The notes: a model not told the origin generated them from the letters alone. A stretch of 64,000 bases of DNA from Beijerinckiaceae bacterium (GCA_947380915.1 CANCSY010000001.1:1-64000), one strand, 5' to 3'. Counted from the stretch's first letter, positions 34,825 through 44,009 are shown. Translations and numbers: made by a program.

Positions 34825-36446
34825 TGGACCCCTCCTCGACCCCCAAGAACGAGCAACCCGTTGATGGCGCAAAAGCCAGCATCGGTCGGCGCCTCTACTC
34901 TTTTCTGCTGGATCCTGAGGTCAAAGGGAACCTGCAGGGTCCCATAGAGGGCTTCGTCGCCCTTCTGATCCTGTTGAATGTGGGTTTGATGCTGCTGGAG
35001 ACCATCCCGCAGATCTACGAGCCCTATGCCAAATTGTTCCATCTCATCGATACGGTTTCGATCTACATCTTTACGCTGGAATATGTCGTAAGGTTTGCAC
35101 TATCGCCCTATCAAAGGGACCTTGCAGGCAGACGCTTTCCGCGCCTGTCCTACGCTGCGTCCCCCTTTGCGGTTATCGACCTCCTGTCGATCCTGCCTTT
35201 CTATCTTTCGGCCTTCATCGCGCTGGATTTACGCGTTCTGCGCGTTTTGCGCCTGCTGCGACTTTTGAAGCTGTTTCGCGTTCTTATCCCCGCCTGGAGG
35301 GAGTTTCGCCAGCTCAACAAGGGCCGCACATTCCGCCAGCATGTGCATGCGATTGTCTGGCCATCGAGGTTTGGCGGTCAGATCAACAAGTTCTGCGATC
35401 TCTTCATCATCTTCTGGGTCCTGGTCTCGGTTCTCTCCGTCCTGCTGGAGACCGTGGAGTCCGTTCATTACATTCTCGCCATGGAATTCGCGGTTCTGGA
35501 TTCCATCGCGGTCGCGGTCTTCACGACCGAGTATCTCATGCGCATGTATTCCTGCGTGGAGGACCCCAAATATCAGTCGGCCTATGCAGGGCGCGCGAAA
35601 TATGGCTTCACCCTTGGGGCGATGATCGATCTTCTGGCGGTGCTGCCCTTCTTCCTTGAGGCGCTGCTGCATCACCTGTTCGACCTGCGCTTCCTTCGAA
35701 TTTTCCGCATGCTGCGCCTGCTGAAGCTGACCCGCTTCAGCGATGCGACGAAACTGGTCTGGGACGGCATCAAGCGTGAAGCGGGCACCATCGGCGCCTC
35801 GTTCTTCGTGCTGTTGCTCGTCATCATCCTGTGCGGCAGCGTTGGCTATCTGCTGGAACATGCGGCGCAGCCAGACAAGTTCGAGAGCATCCCCGGCGCG
35901 ATCTATTGGTCGGTCATCACCCTGTCCAGCGTGGGTTATGGTGATATTTCCCCAGTGACACCGTTGGGTCGGTTCATAACCTCCCTCATGGCGCTATTGG
36001 GCATCGCGCTCGTCGCCATTCCCTCCGGTATTCTGTCAGCCGCCTTCACCGATCAGTTGCGCATCGAGCGCGAGAGCATCGGCGGCAAGATCGCGGCCAT
36101 GATGGAAGACGACAATATCGATGAAGGCGAAAAGGCGCTGTTGGAAGCAGATGCGCGTAGATTGCACATCACCGACCTTGAACTGAACCAGATGATCAAA
36201 TCGGCGCAGCGGAGCCGATTGATGGACAAGGACATCCGGTCCGAGTTCAACCTCAATGCGGCCAGCGCAGACGCAGAACTGGCTTTCGAGCAATTTCGCA
36301 GTCTCGTCAGCCAGATGAAACAGGTCGTCTTTGTCTCCGACAAGAAGCTCGGAGAGGTCATGGCTCCCGGCGGAGAAGCCACTTCACTTGAAAAGACGAT
36401 CTTCGAGCATATCGCAAATCAGCGAAGCACGTCTAAAAGCTCATAA
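34821..36446 (+). CDS. Tandem voltage-sensor, single-pore potassium-type channel (copy 1)
   Basis: A 541-residue cation channel with an unusual plan. VSD1: S1 43-62, S2 72-93 (F84..E87), S3 with Asp120, S4 135-155 with R138, R141, R144, R147, K150, R153. There is no pore after it. VSD2: S1 192-212, S2 with F234..E237, S3 with Asp270, S4 with R290, R293, R296, R299, K302, R305. Pore: S5 325-345, filter SVGYGD 370-375, S6 382-408. The soluble tail (410-541) contains an acidic EDDNIDEGEK segment resembling a TerB-like fold. Start is TTG 34821 or ATG 34824; AGGAG lies 8 bp before the TTG. VSD-VSD-pore is not the standard six-helix form. Confidence 0.85.
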   Translation: MMDPSSTPKNEQPVDGAKASIGRRLYSFLLDPEVKGNLQGPIEGFVALLILLNVGLMLLETIPQIYEPYAKLFHLIDTVSIYIFTLEYVVRFALSPYQRDLAGRRFPRLSYAASPFAVIDLLSILPFYLSAFIALDLRVLRVLRLLRLLKLFRVLIPAWREFRQLNKGRTFRQHVHAIVWPSRFGGQINKFCDLFIIFWVLVSVLSVLLETVESVHYILAMEFAVLDSIAVAVFTTEYLMRMYSCVEDPKYQSAYAGRAKYGFTLGAMIDLLAVLPFFLEALLHHLFDLRFLRIFRMLRLLKLTRFSDATKLVWDGIKREAGTIGASFFVLLLVIILCGSVGYLLEHAAQPDKFESIPGAIYWSVITLSSVGYGDISPVTPLGRFITSLMALLGIALVAIPSGILSAAFTDQLRIERESIGGKIAAMMEDDNIDEGEKALLEADARRLHITDLELNQMIKSAQRSRLMDKDIRSEFNLNAASADAELAFEQFRSLVSQMKQVVFVSDKKLGEVMAPGGEATSLEKTIFEHIANQRSTSKSS

Positions 36447-36477
36447 GATGTGCAGCGACTGAACGGTGATGAACGAA

Positions 36478-36518
36478 GGCCCCGGTGAATGCTTGCAGCA
36501 TCACCGGGGCCATTTTTA
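36478..36518 (+). terminator. Intrinsic terminator of channel cassette 1
   Basis: GGCCCCGGTGA (36478-36488) pairs perfectly with TCACCGGGGCC (36501-36511) around a 12-nt loop, followed by ATTTTTATT. It lies 31 bp after the channel stop and ends the two-gene cassette. It may also act on the convergent receptor gene. Confidence 0.88.
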
Positions 36519-37535
36519 TTGAAAGTATTTGCGCGCCCGCTGCCGGGATTCAGCCGAGGCGCCAAGCGCCCTGTTGACGGCGCCCGACAGGGCCTGCGCG
36601 CTGACAGGATCAATCTCGAGATTGTTGAGCGCGGCTTCCTTGCGGAAATCCTGATCCTCCAGCATGTCCACGAAGGCCTTGCGCAGCGCTTCGACCCGCT
36701 CGGCGGGAACGCCCGGGGGAGTCGCGAAGGGATGGCCCAGCGTATCGCCCACCGTCACCACATCAAGCACCTGCCGATCCTCGGCATTGCGCATGAACTC
36801 CTCGGCGCTCGGCACGCCCGGGAGATCCCTGGGCTTGGGGCCGGAATGAACGAGGACATTGAGATCCTTGTTGGCGATCCAATTGGGCTTGGAAGCCTTC
36901 ATGCTGGACCAGGACCCCGCGCGCCCGGACACTTCGCCCCGCTCCATCGCCAGATCGAGAGCGCCTGTGCCGGTATAGCCCAGCACCATCTTGAAGCGCG
37001 TGCCCACGAGGTCGTTCAGCATGACCGGGAAGGACAGGGTGATGCCCGAGGAGCCGACGGCGCCGACGATCACTTCCTTCTGGCGCGCCTCCTCGATGGT
37101 GGTCACGCCCGTGGTTTTCCAGGTCACCATGGTCTCGGTGGTCGGCGCGACGGAGCCGATCCACTGGAACTTCGTGGCGTCAAACTTCACGCCATCTGCG
37201 CCCACCGCCTGAGTGGTCGGCAGGCCGTTCTGAATGAGGCCAATATAGGTCCCGTCCTTGGGGGCTACATTGTAGAGAAAATTCGCCATGACGAGGCCTG
37301 TGGCGCCGGTCATGTTTTGCGGGACGAGCGTGGGATGGCCGGGGATATGCTTGCCGATATGGCGCGAAACCAGCCGCAACTTCAGGTCATATTCGCCCCC
37401 CGCGCTGACGCCCACAAGGGCGGTGACGGTCTTGCCCTTGTAGAAATCGGATATGGGATCTGCCTGGGCAGGCGAGGCTCCCGCCCAAGGCCCCACGACC
37501 AGCACGGCGGCTGCGATGGCTGAGAATGGCTTCAT
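36516..37535 (-). CDS. Bug-like (TctC-related) solute-binding protein, paralogue 2
   Basis: A 339-residue secreted receptor with signal peptide ending near AQA-DP and DFYKGKTVTALVGVSAGGEYD at the mature N-terminus. It is a close paralogue of 4844-5857, sharing QNMTGATG, IGLIQNGLPT, SSGIT and FPVMLNDL blocks. GGAAAC and AGGGCC precede the ATG at 37535. No TctA/TctB gene is nearby. It is convergent with channel cassette 1 and divergent from the TAXI-like gene. Confidence 0.85.
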   Translation of the reverse strand: MKPFSAIAAAVLVVGPWAGASPAQADPISDFYKGKTVTALVGVSAGGEYDLKLRLVSRHIGKHIPGHPTLVPQNMTGATGLVMANFLYNVAPKDGTYIGLIQNGLPTTQAVGADGVKFDATKFQWIGSVAPTTETMVTWKTTGVTTIEEARQKEVIVGAVGSSGITLSFPVMLNDLVGTRFKMVLGYTGTGALDLAMERGEVSGRAGSWSSMKASKPNWIANKDLNVLVHSGPKPRDLPGVPSAEEFMRNAEDRQVLDVVTVGDTLGHPFATPPGVPAERVEALRKAFVDMLEDQDFRKEAALNNLEIDPVSAQALSGAVNRALGASAESRQRARKYFQ

Positions 37536-37696
37536 GGCCCTGTTTCCTTCCGTCGTCCATGACCGCTTCACACGGCCCATTGTCACGCGCAATCTACCGG
37601 ATCAGGCGCGCGGGCGCCACAGCCGGGAGCCTCCCTTCACAGCGGCAAGGCAAAAGCCTATTCTTGGGCGAGTGACACAGAAAATTGGAGATATGG

Positions 37697-38656
37697 ATGG
37701 CGACGCTCCCCACTGGCGCTAACTTCAAGCGCTCGCAGATTCTTTGGGAACTTGGATTGCATATTGCTGGCAATCCCGAGACGAAATACGGCGGCAACCG
37801 CGACATGTGCATAACGGTCGGCAGCGGCGCGGGCGAAGAGATGAAGCCCTGGCTTCGCTTTTCCACCGGATCCGCTGTCATGGCCCAGTCCGTGGCCAGA
37901 GGCGACATCGACGTCGCCTTCGTGAACCCCTCGGCGCTGCTGACTCAGGCCTATCGCGGAACGGGCGCCTTCAAGAGCCCACTGCCCCTGCGCATCATCG
38001 CCAACTATCCCAGCATCGACCGTTTCGTGATCGTCATGCGTTCAAGCCTCGGCTTCAAATCGCTGCACGACGTAAAGAAAGCGCGCTATCCGCTACAGAT
38101 TTCTCTTCGCGAAGATCCCACCCATTCGACGCTGGTGCTTGTGGAGCAGTTGCTAGCCTTCTACGGAATGAGCCTAGACGAGATCAAGTCCTGGGGCGGC
38201 GGCGTGCATCCTGCTGGCCCACCCAATGACAAGCGCCGCCTGGCGGGCATTCGCGACGGCTCCCTCGACGCGGTCTTCGATGAGGGCATCAGCATCTGGA
38301 TCGGGGAGGCGCTCAGCCACGGCATGAGCCTGATCAATCTCGAGCCCGAAGCCTTCGAACATCTGACCGCCATCGGCTGGCGCAAGGTGCAGTTGCGCAA
38401 GGGACGGTTCTCCCACCTGCCCGAATATGACTGCATCGACTTCAGCGGTTGGCCGCTCTATGCGCGCGCCGATCTGCCTGAAAAGGTCGCCTATGACATT
38501 TGCGCCGCCTTTGCCGCTCGGCAGGACAACATGACCTGGGAAGAGGGCACCTTCGAAGGCGTCGCCCATATTGGCCGCGAGACAGACGCAACGCCCATGG
38601 ATGTGCCCATGCATCCGGGCGCGGAGCGGTGGTTCCGCGAGCAGGGGATCATCTGA
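37697..38656 (+). CDS. TAXI/NMT1-like solute-binding-fold protein lacking a signal peptide
   Basis: A 319-residue protein of the TAXI-TRAP receptor / NMT1-like fold: GSGAGEEMKPWLRFSTGSA, GDIDVAFVNPSALL, PLRIIANYP and DKRRLAGIRDGSLDAVFDEG blocks. The N-terminus MATLPTGANFKRSQ has no hydrophobic signal, unlike normal TRAP receptors, so it may be cytoplasmic or its N-terminus lost. GGAG lies 6 bp before the ATG at 37697. No TRAP permease is adjacent. It might serve as an enzyme or sensor; ligand unknown. Confidence 0.75.
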   Translation: MATLPTGANFKRSQILWELGLHIAGNPETKYGGNRDMCITVGSGAGEEMKPWLRFSTGSAVMAQSVARGDIDVAFVNPSALLTQAYRGTGAFKSPLPLRIIANYPSIDRFVIVMRSSLGFKSLHDVKKARYPLQISLREDPTHSTLVLVEQLLAFYGMSLDEIKSWGGGVHPAGPPNDKRRLAGIRDGSLDAVFDEGISIWIGEALSHGMSLINLEPEAFEHLTAIGWRKVQLRKGRFSHLPEYDCIDFSGWPLYARADLPEKVAYDICAAFAARQDNMTWEEGTFEGVAHIGRETDATPMDVPMHPGAERWFREQGII

Positions 38657-38673
38657 AGGCTTGCCGAAAGGCG

Positions 38674-38697
38674 GCCCGCGTTCGCGAGAGCGCGGGC
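38674..38697. terminator. Hairpin between convergent genes
   Basis: GCCCGCG (38674-38680) pairs with CGCGGGC (38691-38697) around a 10-nt loop that is itself partly self-complementary. It lies between the convergent TAXI-like and acyltransferase genes. No T-run follows. Confidence 0.4.
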
Positions 38698-38722
38698 TGT
38701 CGCGCAAGGATGCAACGAAGCA

Positions 38723-39937
38723 TCAGTCCCCTGGTGCAAAGACCGCTCTCAGCGGCGCCGCCTTCATCCGCACGAAATCCCGGAAGTGATGGTAATTGCG
38801 CTCGGTGAGCCAGAACCACGCGTAACTATAGGCATAGAGCGCGACCAGCAGGCCTGTCGTCGCGGCGGCTTCTTTCAGGCCCATATGTCCAAAGGGAACG
38901 AAATCGTTCTTCAACAGCAAGGCCAGAACAATCATCAAGGGCGGATAATGGTAGAGATAAAGGCTATAGGTGAATTTCGCGAAAAATTTCGAGATATCGC
39001 CGTGCCTGTCTTTTTTCACAGCTCTATCATGGCGATGGCTATTGATGATCAGGGCGACGGTCAGAGCGGTTCCCGCAATATGGGGGAAGCCCCATCCATT
39101 GGCCCATAGGAACTCGTTATTAGCAGACACAAGAAACAAGGCCAGAAGCGACCACCCCAGCCATTTCGGGACCAGGGAACGTTTGGGGAGCCAGCACGCA
39201 ACCCCCAGGCACCAGATGACTGCATAGTGCAGTATATCGCCGGACACGATGAAAAGCGCAGCCACAAAGCCGACCAGACCGATCAGGCGACTGCGCAGGC
39301 TCTTGCCGAACAAGGCGATGAGAAAGGCTGGAAACATAAAATAGTACCACAATTCGCAAGCCAGGCTCCAGAGTGGCCCGTTGCTGCCGAATGTGGGCAC
39401 GAAGACGGTTTGCAAGCCAAAGATGTTACCCAGAAAGATCAGGAAACTCGTCCGCTCGCGCAGATAATCGAAATCCATGCCGGAATAGACGTGCATCAAG
39501 ATCTGGTCGGACACAAAACCAATGAGCAAAGCCGGGATCAGCACCACATAGATGCGCGTGATCCGGTCGATTCCATAATCGAATATCTTTTGCCCGCCCT
39601 TGGTGACGGATTGGACTGCGGCGCGCCCAATCAGGAACCCGCTGACGACGAACAGGATCATCACGGAGTGGTGGCCGAGGTAAAGCGATTGAAAAGCGAG
39701 GAGATTGAAGAGGTCGAGATCTCTGTCGAAAAGAAAAAGCACTTCGCCAAGGTGATTGATGACGACGAAAAACGCTGCGAGAGAACGCAGAATATCCAAA
39801 GCATTGGACAGGGAAGGACTGATGGACAAGTCAATCGTCCCGATCCCGTGTTCCGCTCGACGCAACCTCTCGGAGAGGATCAGTTTCAGCGCTGCAAGGG
39901 GCTCAACCAACACGCGCTGATTTACAATTACCCCCAT
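38723..39937 (-). CDS. Acyltransferase 3-family membrane O-acyltransferase
   Basis: A 404-residue polytopic enzyme with about ten transmembrane helices. The family motif with an active histidine appears as FFVVINHLGEVLF near 56-68, and GPLWSLACELWYYFMFP is the signature motif near 190-206. Such enzymes O-acetylate or acylate surface polysaccharides, LPS or peptidoglycan-linked sugars across the inner membrane. The first 40 residues form a cytoplasmic extension. GGGGA lies 6 bp before the ATG at 39937. The coding region is less GC-rich than its neighbours. Confidence 0.9.
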   Translation of the reverse strand: MGVIVNQRVLVEPLAALKLILSERLRRAEHGIGTIDLSISPSLSNALDILRSLAAFFVVINHLGEVLFLFDRDLDLFNLLAFQSLYLGHHSVMILFVVSGFLIGRAAVQSVTKGGQKIFDYGIDRITRIYVVLIPALLIGFVSDQILMHVYSGMDFDYLRERTSFLIFLGNIFGLQTVFVPTFGSNGPLWSLACELWYYFMFPAFLIALFGKSLRSRLIGLVGFVAALFIVSGDILHYAVIWCLGVACWLPKRSLVPKWLGWSLLALFLVSANNEFLWANGWGFPHIAGTALTVALIINSHRHDRAVKKDRHGDISKFFAKFTYSLYLYHYPPLMIVLALLLKNDFVPFGHMGLKEAAATTGLLVALYAYSYAWFWLTERNYHHFRDFVRMKAAPLRAVFAPGD

Positions 39938-40140
39938 GTGAAGTCCCCCGAGCCGGGTCGCTTATGCAACCATCTTGACCTCTTGCGCAAGGCTTGTTCG
40001 CTTGAATCAACTTGTGAATTATTTGCCAAGCTGAAGTCAATGCGTCATAAATTACTGAAACTATAATAAGAAGACCGAAACTTGGCACAATTATCTGTGC
40101 ATCGCCCCGGTTCGGACCGCAACGCCGACTGTCGGCGCCA

Positions 40141-40806
40141 TCAATTGATCAGATTGATCTTCCTGTCCCCGCACAGATCGACGCTGTCATATTGCTCCGA
40201 CGGCTCTTCGGAAAATTGCGTCCAGACAAGGAAAAGGCATCCCCATTCCCTGGGTATTTCCACGGAAAGGCTCTGGCCGGGCTTCAGGCTCGGCTTGACG
40301 ATGAGAGGCTTGCGCCCTTCCTTCAAAGACACCAGTTTCAATTCATTCAAGGTCACGGAACGACTGTTGATGACATCGATGCGGTCCATCAGAACGGTGG
40401 GCTTGGCCTTGGCGGATGGCTGATTGGCGCCGACGGGCCGAGCGACGGGCGCAGGGGCGGGACTTTCGAGCGACGATTCGATGGTCGCTATCGCAGGCGC
40501 GTCCATTTCCACCTTGAAGGTTTCGGACCGCAGAGGCTCGCCACCAGATGGGACAGGTGAAACCTCCTCCGCCAGAGGCTCGATCTGTTGGCGCTTTTTC
40601 TGGTCGTTCAGGCTCTCGGCAGGCGGAAAGATCGTCGCTCCTGCTGACCGATTGGTAGGCGCAGCGTCATGCCTGAGCCAATCAAAGGGCGACCCATCTC
40701 TGCCGGGCGCCTGAGCCAAGGCGCAGCCTGGCGAAAGGGCAAGGCAGGCCAGCAGGGCGATGCGATGGGCAAGAATGCTCTTGTGACGCACGGATGATCC
40801 CACCAT
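40141..40806 (-). CDS. Secreted hypothetical protein
   Basis: A 221-residue protein with a signal peptide (cleavage near ALA-QA at about 31). The middle (40-130) is proline/alanine/serine-rich and probably disordered. The C-terminal 80 residues are more ordered, with two cysteines (near 190 and 213) that could form a disulfide. No domain is recognised. It is alone between two minus-strand genes; no strong ribosome binding site is visible. Confidence 0.6.
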   Translation of the reverse strand: MVGSSVRHKSILAHRIALLACLALSPGCALAQAPGRDGSPFDWLRHDAAPTNRSAGATIFPPAESLNDQKKRQQIEPLAEEVSPVPSGGEPLRSETFKVEMDAPAIATIESSLESPAPAPVARPVGANQPSAKAKPTVLMDRIDVINSRSVTLNELKLVSLKEGRKPLIVKPSLKPGQSLSVEIPREWGCLFLVWTQFSEEPSEQYDSVDLCGDRKINLIN

Positions 40807-40952
40807 TGATGAAAGCCTGACCGGCGCATCCCATCAGAAAAGGCAAAGGCCAAATCGTGGTATGCGTGAGTCGATTTTTAGCACGGGAAAGCTGCCGTAA
40901 AGTCAGAGTTACGCAACAATACATTTTACATTTGCAGTCACGCCCGGGCGGC

Positions 40953-42152
40953 CTATGCCGCCTCGAAAAACCGGGCTTGCGCCTGACGGTTGCGCAATCG
41001 GGGCATGACCTCGCTGGCGAAGAGCCGCATGCTGTCCGCCGTATCCTCCACGCCCAGATGTCCGCCCTGCGCCATGAGCAGGAGATTGCCGAGTCCGCCG
41101 ACGCCATCGCTAAAGGCGCAGATCTGGTTGAAGACCTGATCTGGCGTACCGGCGAATGCGATGCCACATTCGATGAAATCATCGAGCGAGGCTGTGGACA
41201 GCTCGACCGCCCTGCCGTTGGGCGTCATCAGGGTTCGGAAGGCGCGCGGGTTGGGCGAGCGCGCGGAACGCATGGCGGCCTCCACACTGAAATAGCCGGG
41301 CGGCTTGTTGAAGGGATCGGCCACCTGGGCATTGGTGCGCAGATAATCAGCGATCAGATCGCAACGCCGCCGCCCCTCGGCCTCATCCAGCGCAACGCCG
41401 CTCATGGCGAGATAGGCGAAGCGGTCCACCGGGACCCGCGCGCCAAGCCCCGCCGCCTGATAGCCCTGTGCATAGGCCGTGTGCAGCTTCACCGTCTCCG
41501 CGATACCGCCCATGAAGCTGGCCATCACATGGCCGCGCTGGCCGATTTCAACGGCGTTGGCGGCCGTGGCTGTCGACACCCAGATATCGGGCCGGGGCTG
41601 CTGATAGGGCCGCGGCCAGATGTTCACATTGCGATAGTGAAAGAAGTCGCCTTCGAAGTTGAACGGCCCGGTCGTCGTGGTCATGGCCTTGATGATCAGG
41701 TCATGCGCCTCCCAGAAGCGCGGCATGAGCGTGACGGCGTTGGAGTTTGCGGGCTCGACATCATAGGGAACACCCTTGATCATGCCGAATTCAAGCCGCC
41801 CTTTCGAAATGACGTCGATCATCGACATTTCTTCTGCGACCCTGATGGGATCGGGACGATTGCCCACCGGCACGCCCAGCACCAACAATCGCGCCCGCTT
41901 CGTCACCCGCGCAAGGATGGACAGAATGACCGAGGCTGACGCGGTGAGGCAGGTGGCTGTGGAATGATGCTCATTGAGCATGATGTCGAAGCCCAATTCG
42001 TCCGCCAGAATCCACTCGTCTATATAACGATTGTAGAGCCTGTGGGCCACATCGGGGTCGCACAACTCATTTGGAAGCGTGATGCGCAACGACGGGCGCT
42101 CGGCGCCCCAGGCGTCCGGATAGGGTTCTTCAGAGAAATGAAAAATGCGCAT
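40953..42152 (-). CDS. LLM-class flavin-dependent monooxygenase (luciferase-like)
   Basis: A 399-residue bacterial-luciferase-like enzyme using FMNH2 and oxygen. Typical blocks: ELGFDIMLNEHHSTATCLTASASVILSIL near 53-81, LLVLGVPVGNRPDPIRVAEEMSMID near 92-116, GRLEFGMIKGVP and the DIWVSTATAANAVEIG C-terminal barrel strand. A separate flavin reductase would be needed. An alpha/beta hydrolase gene is 17 bp upstream on the same strand. AGGTGA precedes the ATG. The pair could oxidise and then hydrolyse an imported compound. Confidence 0.88.
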   Translation of the reverse strand: MRIFHFSEEPYPDAWGAERPSLRITLPNELCDPDVAHRLYNRYIDEWILADELGFDIMLNEHHSTATCLTASASVILSILARVTKRARLLVLGVPVGNRPDPIRVAEEMSMIDVISKGRLEFGMIKGVPYDVEPANSNAVTLMPRFWEAHDLIIKAMTTTTGPFNFEGDFFHYRNVNIWPRPYQQPRPDIWVSTATAANAVEIGQRGHVMASFMGGIAETVKLHTAYAQGYQAAGLGARVPVDRFAYLAMSGVALDEAEGRRRCDLIADYLRTNAQVADPFNKPPGYFSVEAAMRSARSPNPRAFRTLMTPNGRAVELSTASLDDFIECGIAFAGTPDQVFNQICAFSDGVGGLGNLLLMAQGGHLGVEDTADSMRLFASEVMPRLRNRQAQARFFEAA

Positions 42153-42169
42153 CTCGAGATCACCTTGTT

Positions 42170-42955
42170 CTAGCGATGGGCGTCCGCGAAGGAGAGGATG
42201 GCGTCAAGCACGGCTTGCGGCTGCTCGACCTGAGGCACATGAGCGGCGTCCGCGATCTGCGTGAAGATGGCGCCGGGAACATGGCTTGCAAAGGCCCGTC
42301 CATACTCTGGCGACACGATTTGATCCTGCGCGCCCCAGATGAACTGGGTCGGCGCGGAGATCCGGCGCAGGCGCGACAGGAGCCTGGGATCGTGCATGAA
42401 AGGCGACCAGCCATAACGCGCCAGGCCCTCACGCGAGCGCATGCGACGCCCCAATTCGTCATCGGAAACCTTCCTGACGTCGGCTTCGAAGATGGCGGGA
42501 TCGACATAAGCGCGGGCGCGCAATTGCGGATCCGGCAGACCGAAAAAATCCGCGATGTCGCGCGTCAAACGATCACTCACTTTGACCCCCAGCGGATCAA
42601 TCAGACTGATGGAGGAAAAAGCGGCGCAAGACTTGATCGCCATCTGCGCGGCGATCCATCCGCCAAAGGAAGCGCCAACGAGAAGCACATTCGAGAGCTG
42701 CATATGATCGATGAGATCGAGATAGAGATAGGCGATGTCGTCGACGTTAGTCCACCGGCGGTTCACTGCGCCCGGGCCAAAGCCTGGAGCGGTGGGGACT
42801 ATGACACGGCCTGACTGCGCCAACCTCTGGACAAACGTGCTATCGTCAGCAAACCACAAACCGGCGGAGAGATAGAGAATATCGCGTCCGCAACCCTGGA
42901 CTGTGGCTGACAATCGCGAGCCGTCGACGTCAAACTCGACCAATTCCTCACCCAT
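42170..42955 (-). CDS. Alpha/beta-fold hydrolase
   Basis: A 261-residue hydrolase. The core shows LYLSAGLWFADDSTF near the oxyanion loop, the nucleophile elbow LLVGASFGGW (Gly-x-Ser-x-Gly), PTQFIWGAQDQIVSP for the acid and DAAHVPQVEQP for the histidine. It matches C-C hydrolase/esterase-type enzymes that follow ring or chain oxidation. The start at 42955 has AAAGGGA upstream; the frame is open to 43027. It forms an operon with the LLM monooxygenase. Confidence 0.87.
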   Translation of the reverse strand: MGEELVEFDVDGSRLSATVQGCGRDILYLSAGLWFADDSTFVQRLAQSGRVIVPTAPGFGPGAVNRRWTNVDDIAYLYLDLIDHMQLSNVLLVGASFGGWIAAQMAIKSCAAFSSISLIDPLGVKVSDRLTRDIADFFGLPDPQLRARAYVDPAIFEADVRKVSDDELGRRMRSREGLARYGWSPFMHDPRLLSRLRRISAPTQFIWGAQDQIVSPEYGRAFASHVPGAIFTQIADAAHVPQVEQPQAVLDAILSFADAHR

Positions 42956-43143
42956 GGACCAATCCCTTTTTGCAGACTGCCGATCATCAACCCGCTGTCG
43001 CATCTTTTTCCAAGAGGCGTCGATCATTCATTTTTTGACTTTGCAGTCAAATCCCGTTCACAGGTTCAAGATTGCCCGGTCAGATCATGACGTCTAGTCT
43101 GGCTAAATTAGCGCCCAGACTGATCCAACCGGGAGGAACCAGA

Positions 43144-43923
43144 ATGACCACAGATGGCATTGCGCGCGATGGCCTCAGGACGGGCGATGTCGCCATCGTC
43201 ACAGGCGGCGGCGGCGGCTTTGGCAGGGCCTTTTGTCTGCGCCTTTCGAAAATGGGCGCACGCATCGCCATATGGGACATCGATGACAAGGAAGGCGCGG
43301 AAACACTGCGCCAGGTGACGGAAATGGGCGGCGAGGCGACTTTCGTCCATGTCGATCTGTCCGATGCGGAATCAATAGCGCGCGCCTCGCAGATGACGCT
43401 CGCCACAATGGGCGCGCCCTATTGCATCATCAACAACGCCAGTGTTTTTCCGCGCGGCGAGGTGATCGAACTCTCGCTCGCCCAATGGGAATTGACGCTC
43501 AAGGTCAACATCACCGCGCCCTTTCTCATCGCGAGGACCTTTGGCCCCCTGATGATCGAACAGGGGCGAGGCGTGGTCATCAATCTGGCGTCCGGGCGCG
43601 CCATTGAAGGCGCAGCGAAAGGCGCCAACTACGCCTGCACGAAAGCGGCGATCCTTTCGCTGACGAAATCGCTGGCTCTGGAATGGGCGCGGCACGGGAT
43701 CAGGGTGAACGCCATCATTCCCGGCCAATCATTGACCGCCATGCCGCTGGTGGCTACGACGGAGGCCGCCATGCACGCTCAGGCCCGCACACGCAACCCC
43801 ATGGGCCGTATCGGCTATCCCGAAGATGTCGCTGGCCTAGCCGCTTATCTGGTGAGCGCGGACGCCGCCTATATGACGGGCCAGGGCATCGCCATCAATG
43901 GCGGCTCGGTGATGATCCCATAG
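43144..43923 (+). CDS. SDR-family oxidoreductase
   Basis: A 259-residue classical short-chain dehydrogenase. Cofactor motif TGGGGGFGRA near 20-29, NNAS near 97-100 and catalytic YACTK (Tyr-x3-Lys). The C-terminal YMTGQGIAINGG is typical. GGGAGGAACCAG upstream gives a strong ribosome binding site before ATG 43144. It is divergent from the hydrolase/LLM operon and convergent with enoyl-CoA hydratase. A likely beta-oxidation-type 3-hydroxyacyl dehydrogenase role is suggested only by neighbours. Confidence 0.9.
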   Translation: MTTDGIARDGLRTGDVAIVTGGGGGFGRAFCLRLSKMGARIAIWDIDDKEGAETLRQVTEMGGEATFVHVDLSDAESIARASQMTLATMGAPYCIINNASVFPRGEVIELSLAQWELTLKVNITAPFLIARTFGPLMIEQGRGVVINLASGRAIEGAAKGANYACTKAAILSLTKSLALEWARHGIRVNAIIPGQSLTAMPLVATTEAAMHAQARTRNPMGRIGYPEDVAGLAAYLVSADAAYMTGQGIAINGGSVMIP

Positions 43924-43927
43924 CAGC

Positions 43928-44005
43928 TCAATGGATGGCCTGAACGCCATCCACCAACATCGTTGCGCCCGTCACCAAGGAACGCGCGTCGATTTCATCG
44001 CGAAA
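43928..44005 (-). pseudogene. Remnant of the 3' end of another SDR gene
   Basis: On the minus strand the frame ends in ARSLVTGATMLVDGVQAIH and a stop. This matches the C-terminal signature of short-chain dehydrogenases (xxVTGATLxVDGG). No SDR upstream sequence is attached: the frame immediately upstream is the enoyl-CoA hydratase gene in another phase, whose stop codon starts at 44010. It is therefore read as the last about 25 codons of a lost dehydrogenase gene. The flanking TGGATGGC...GCCATCCA hairpin at 43932-43953 lies within it. Confidence 0.6.
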
Positions 44006-44009
44006 CGGT

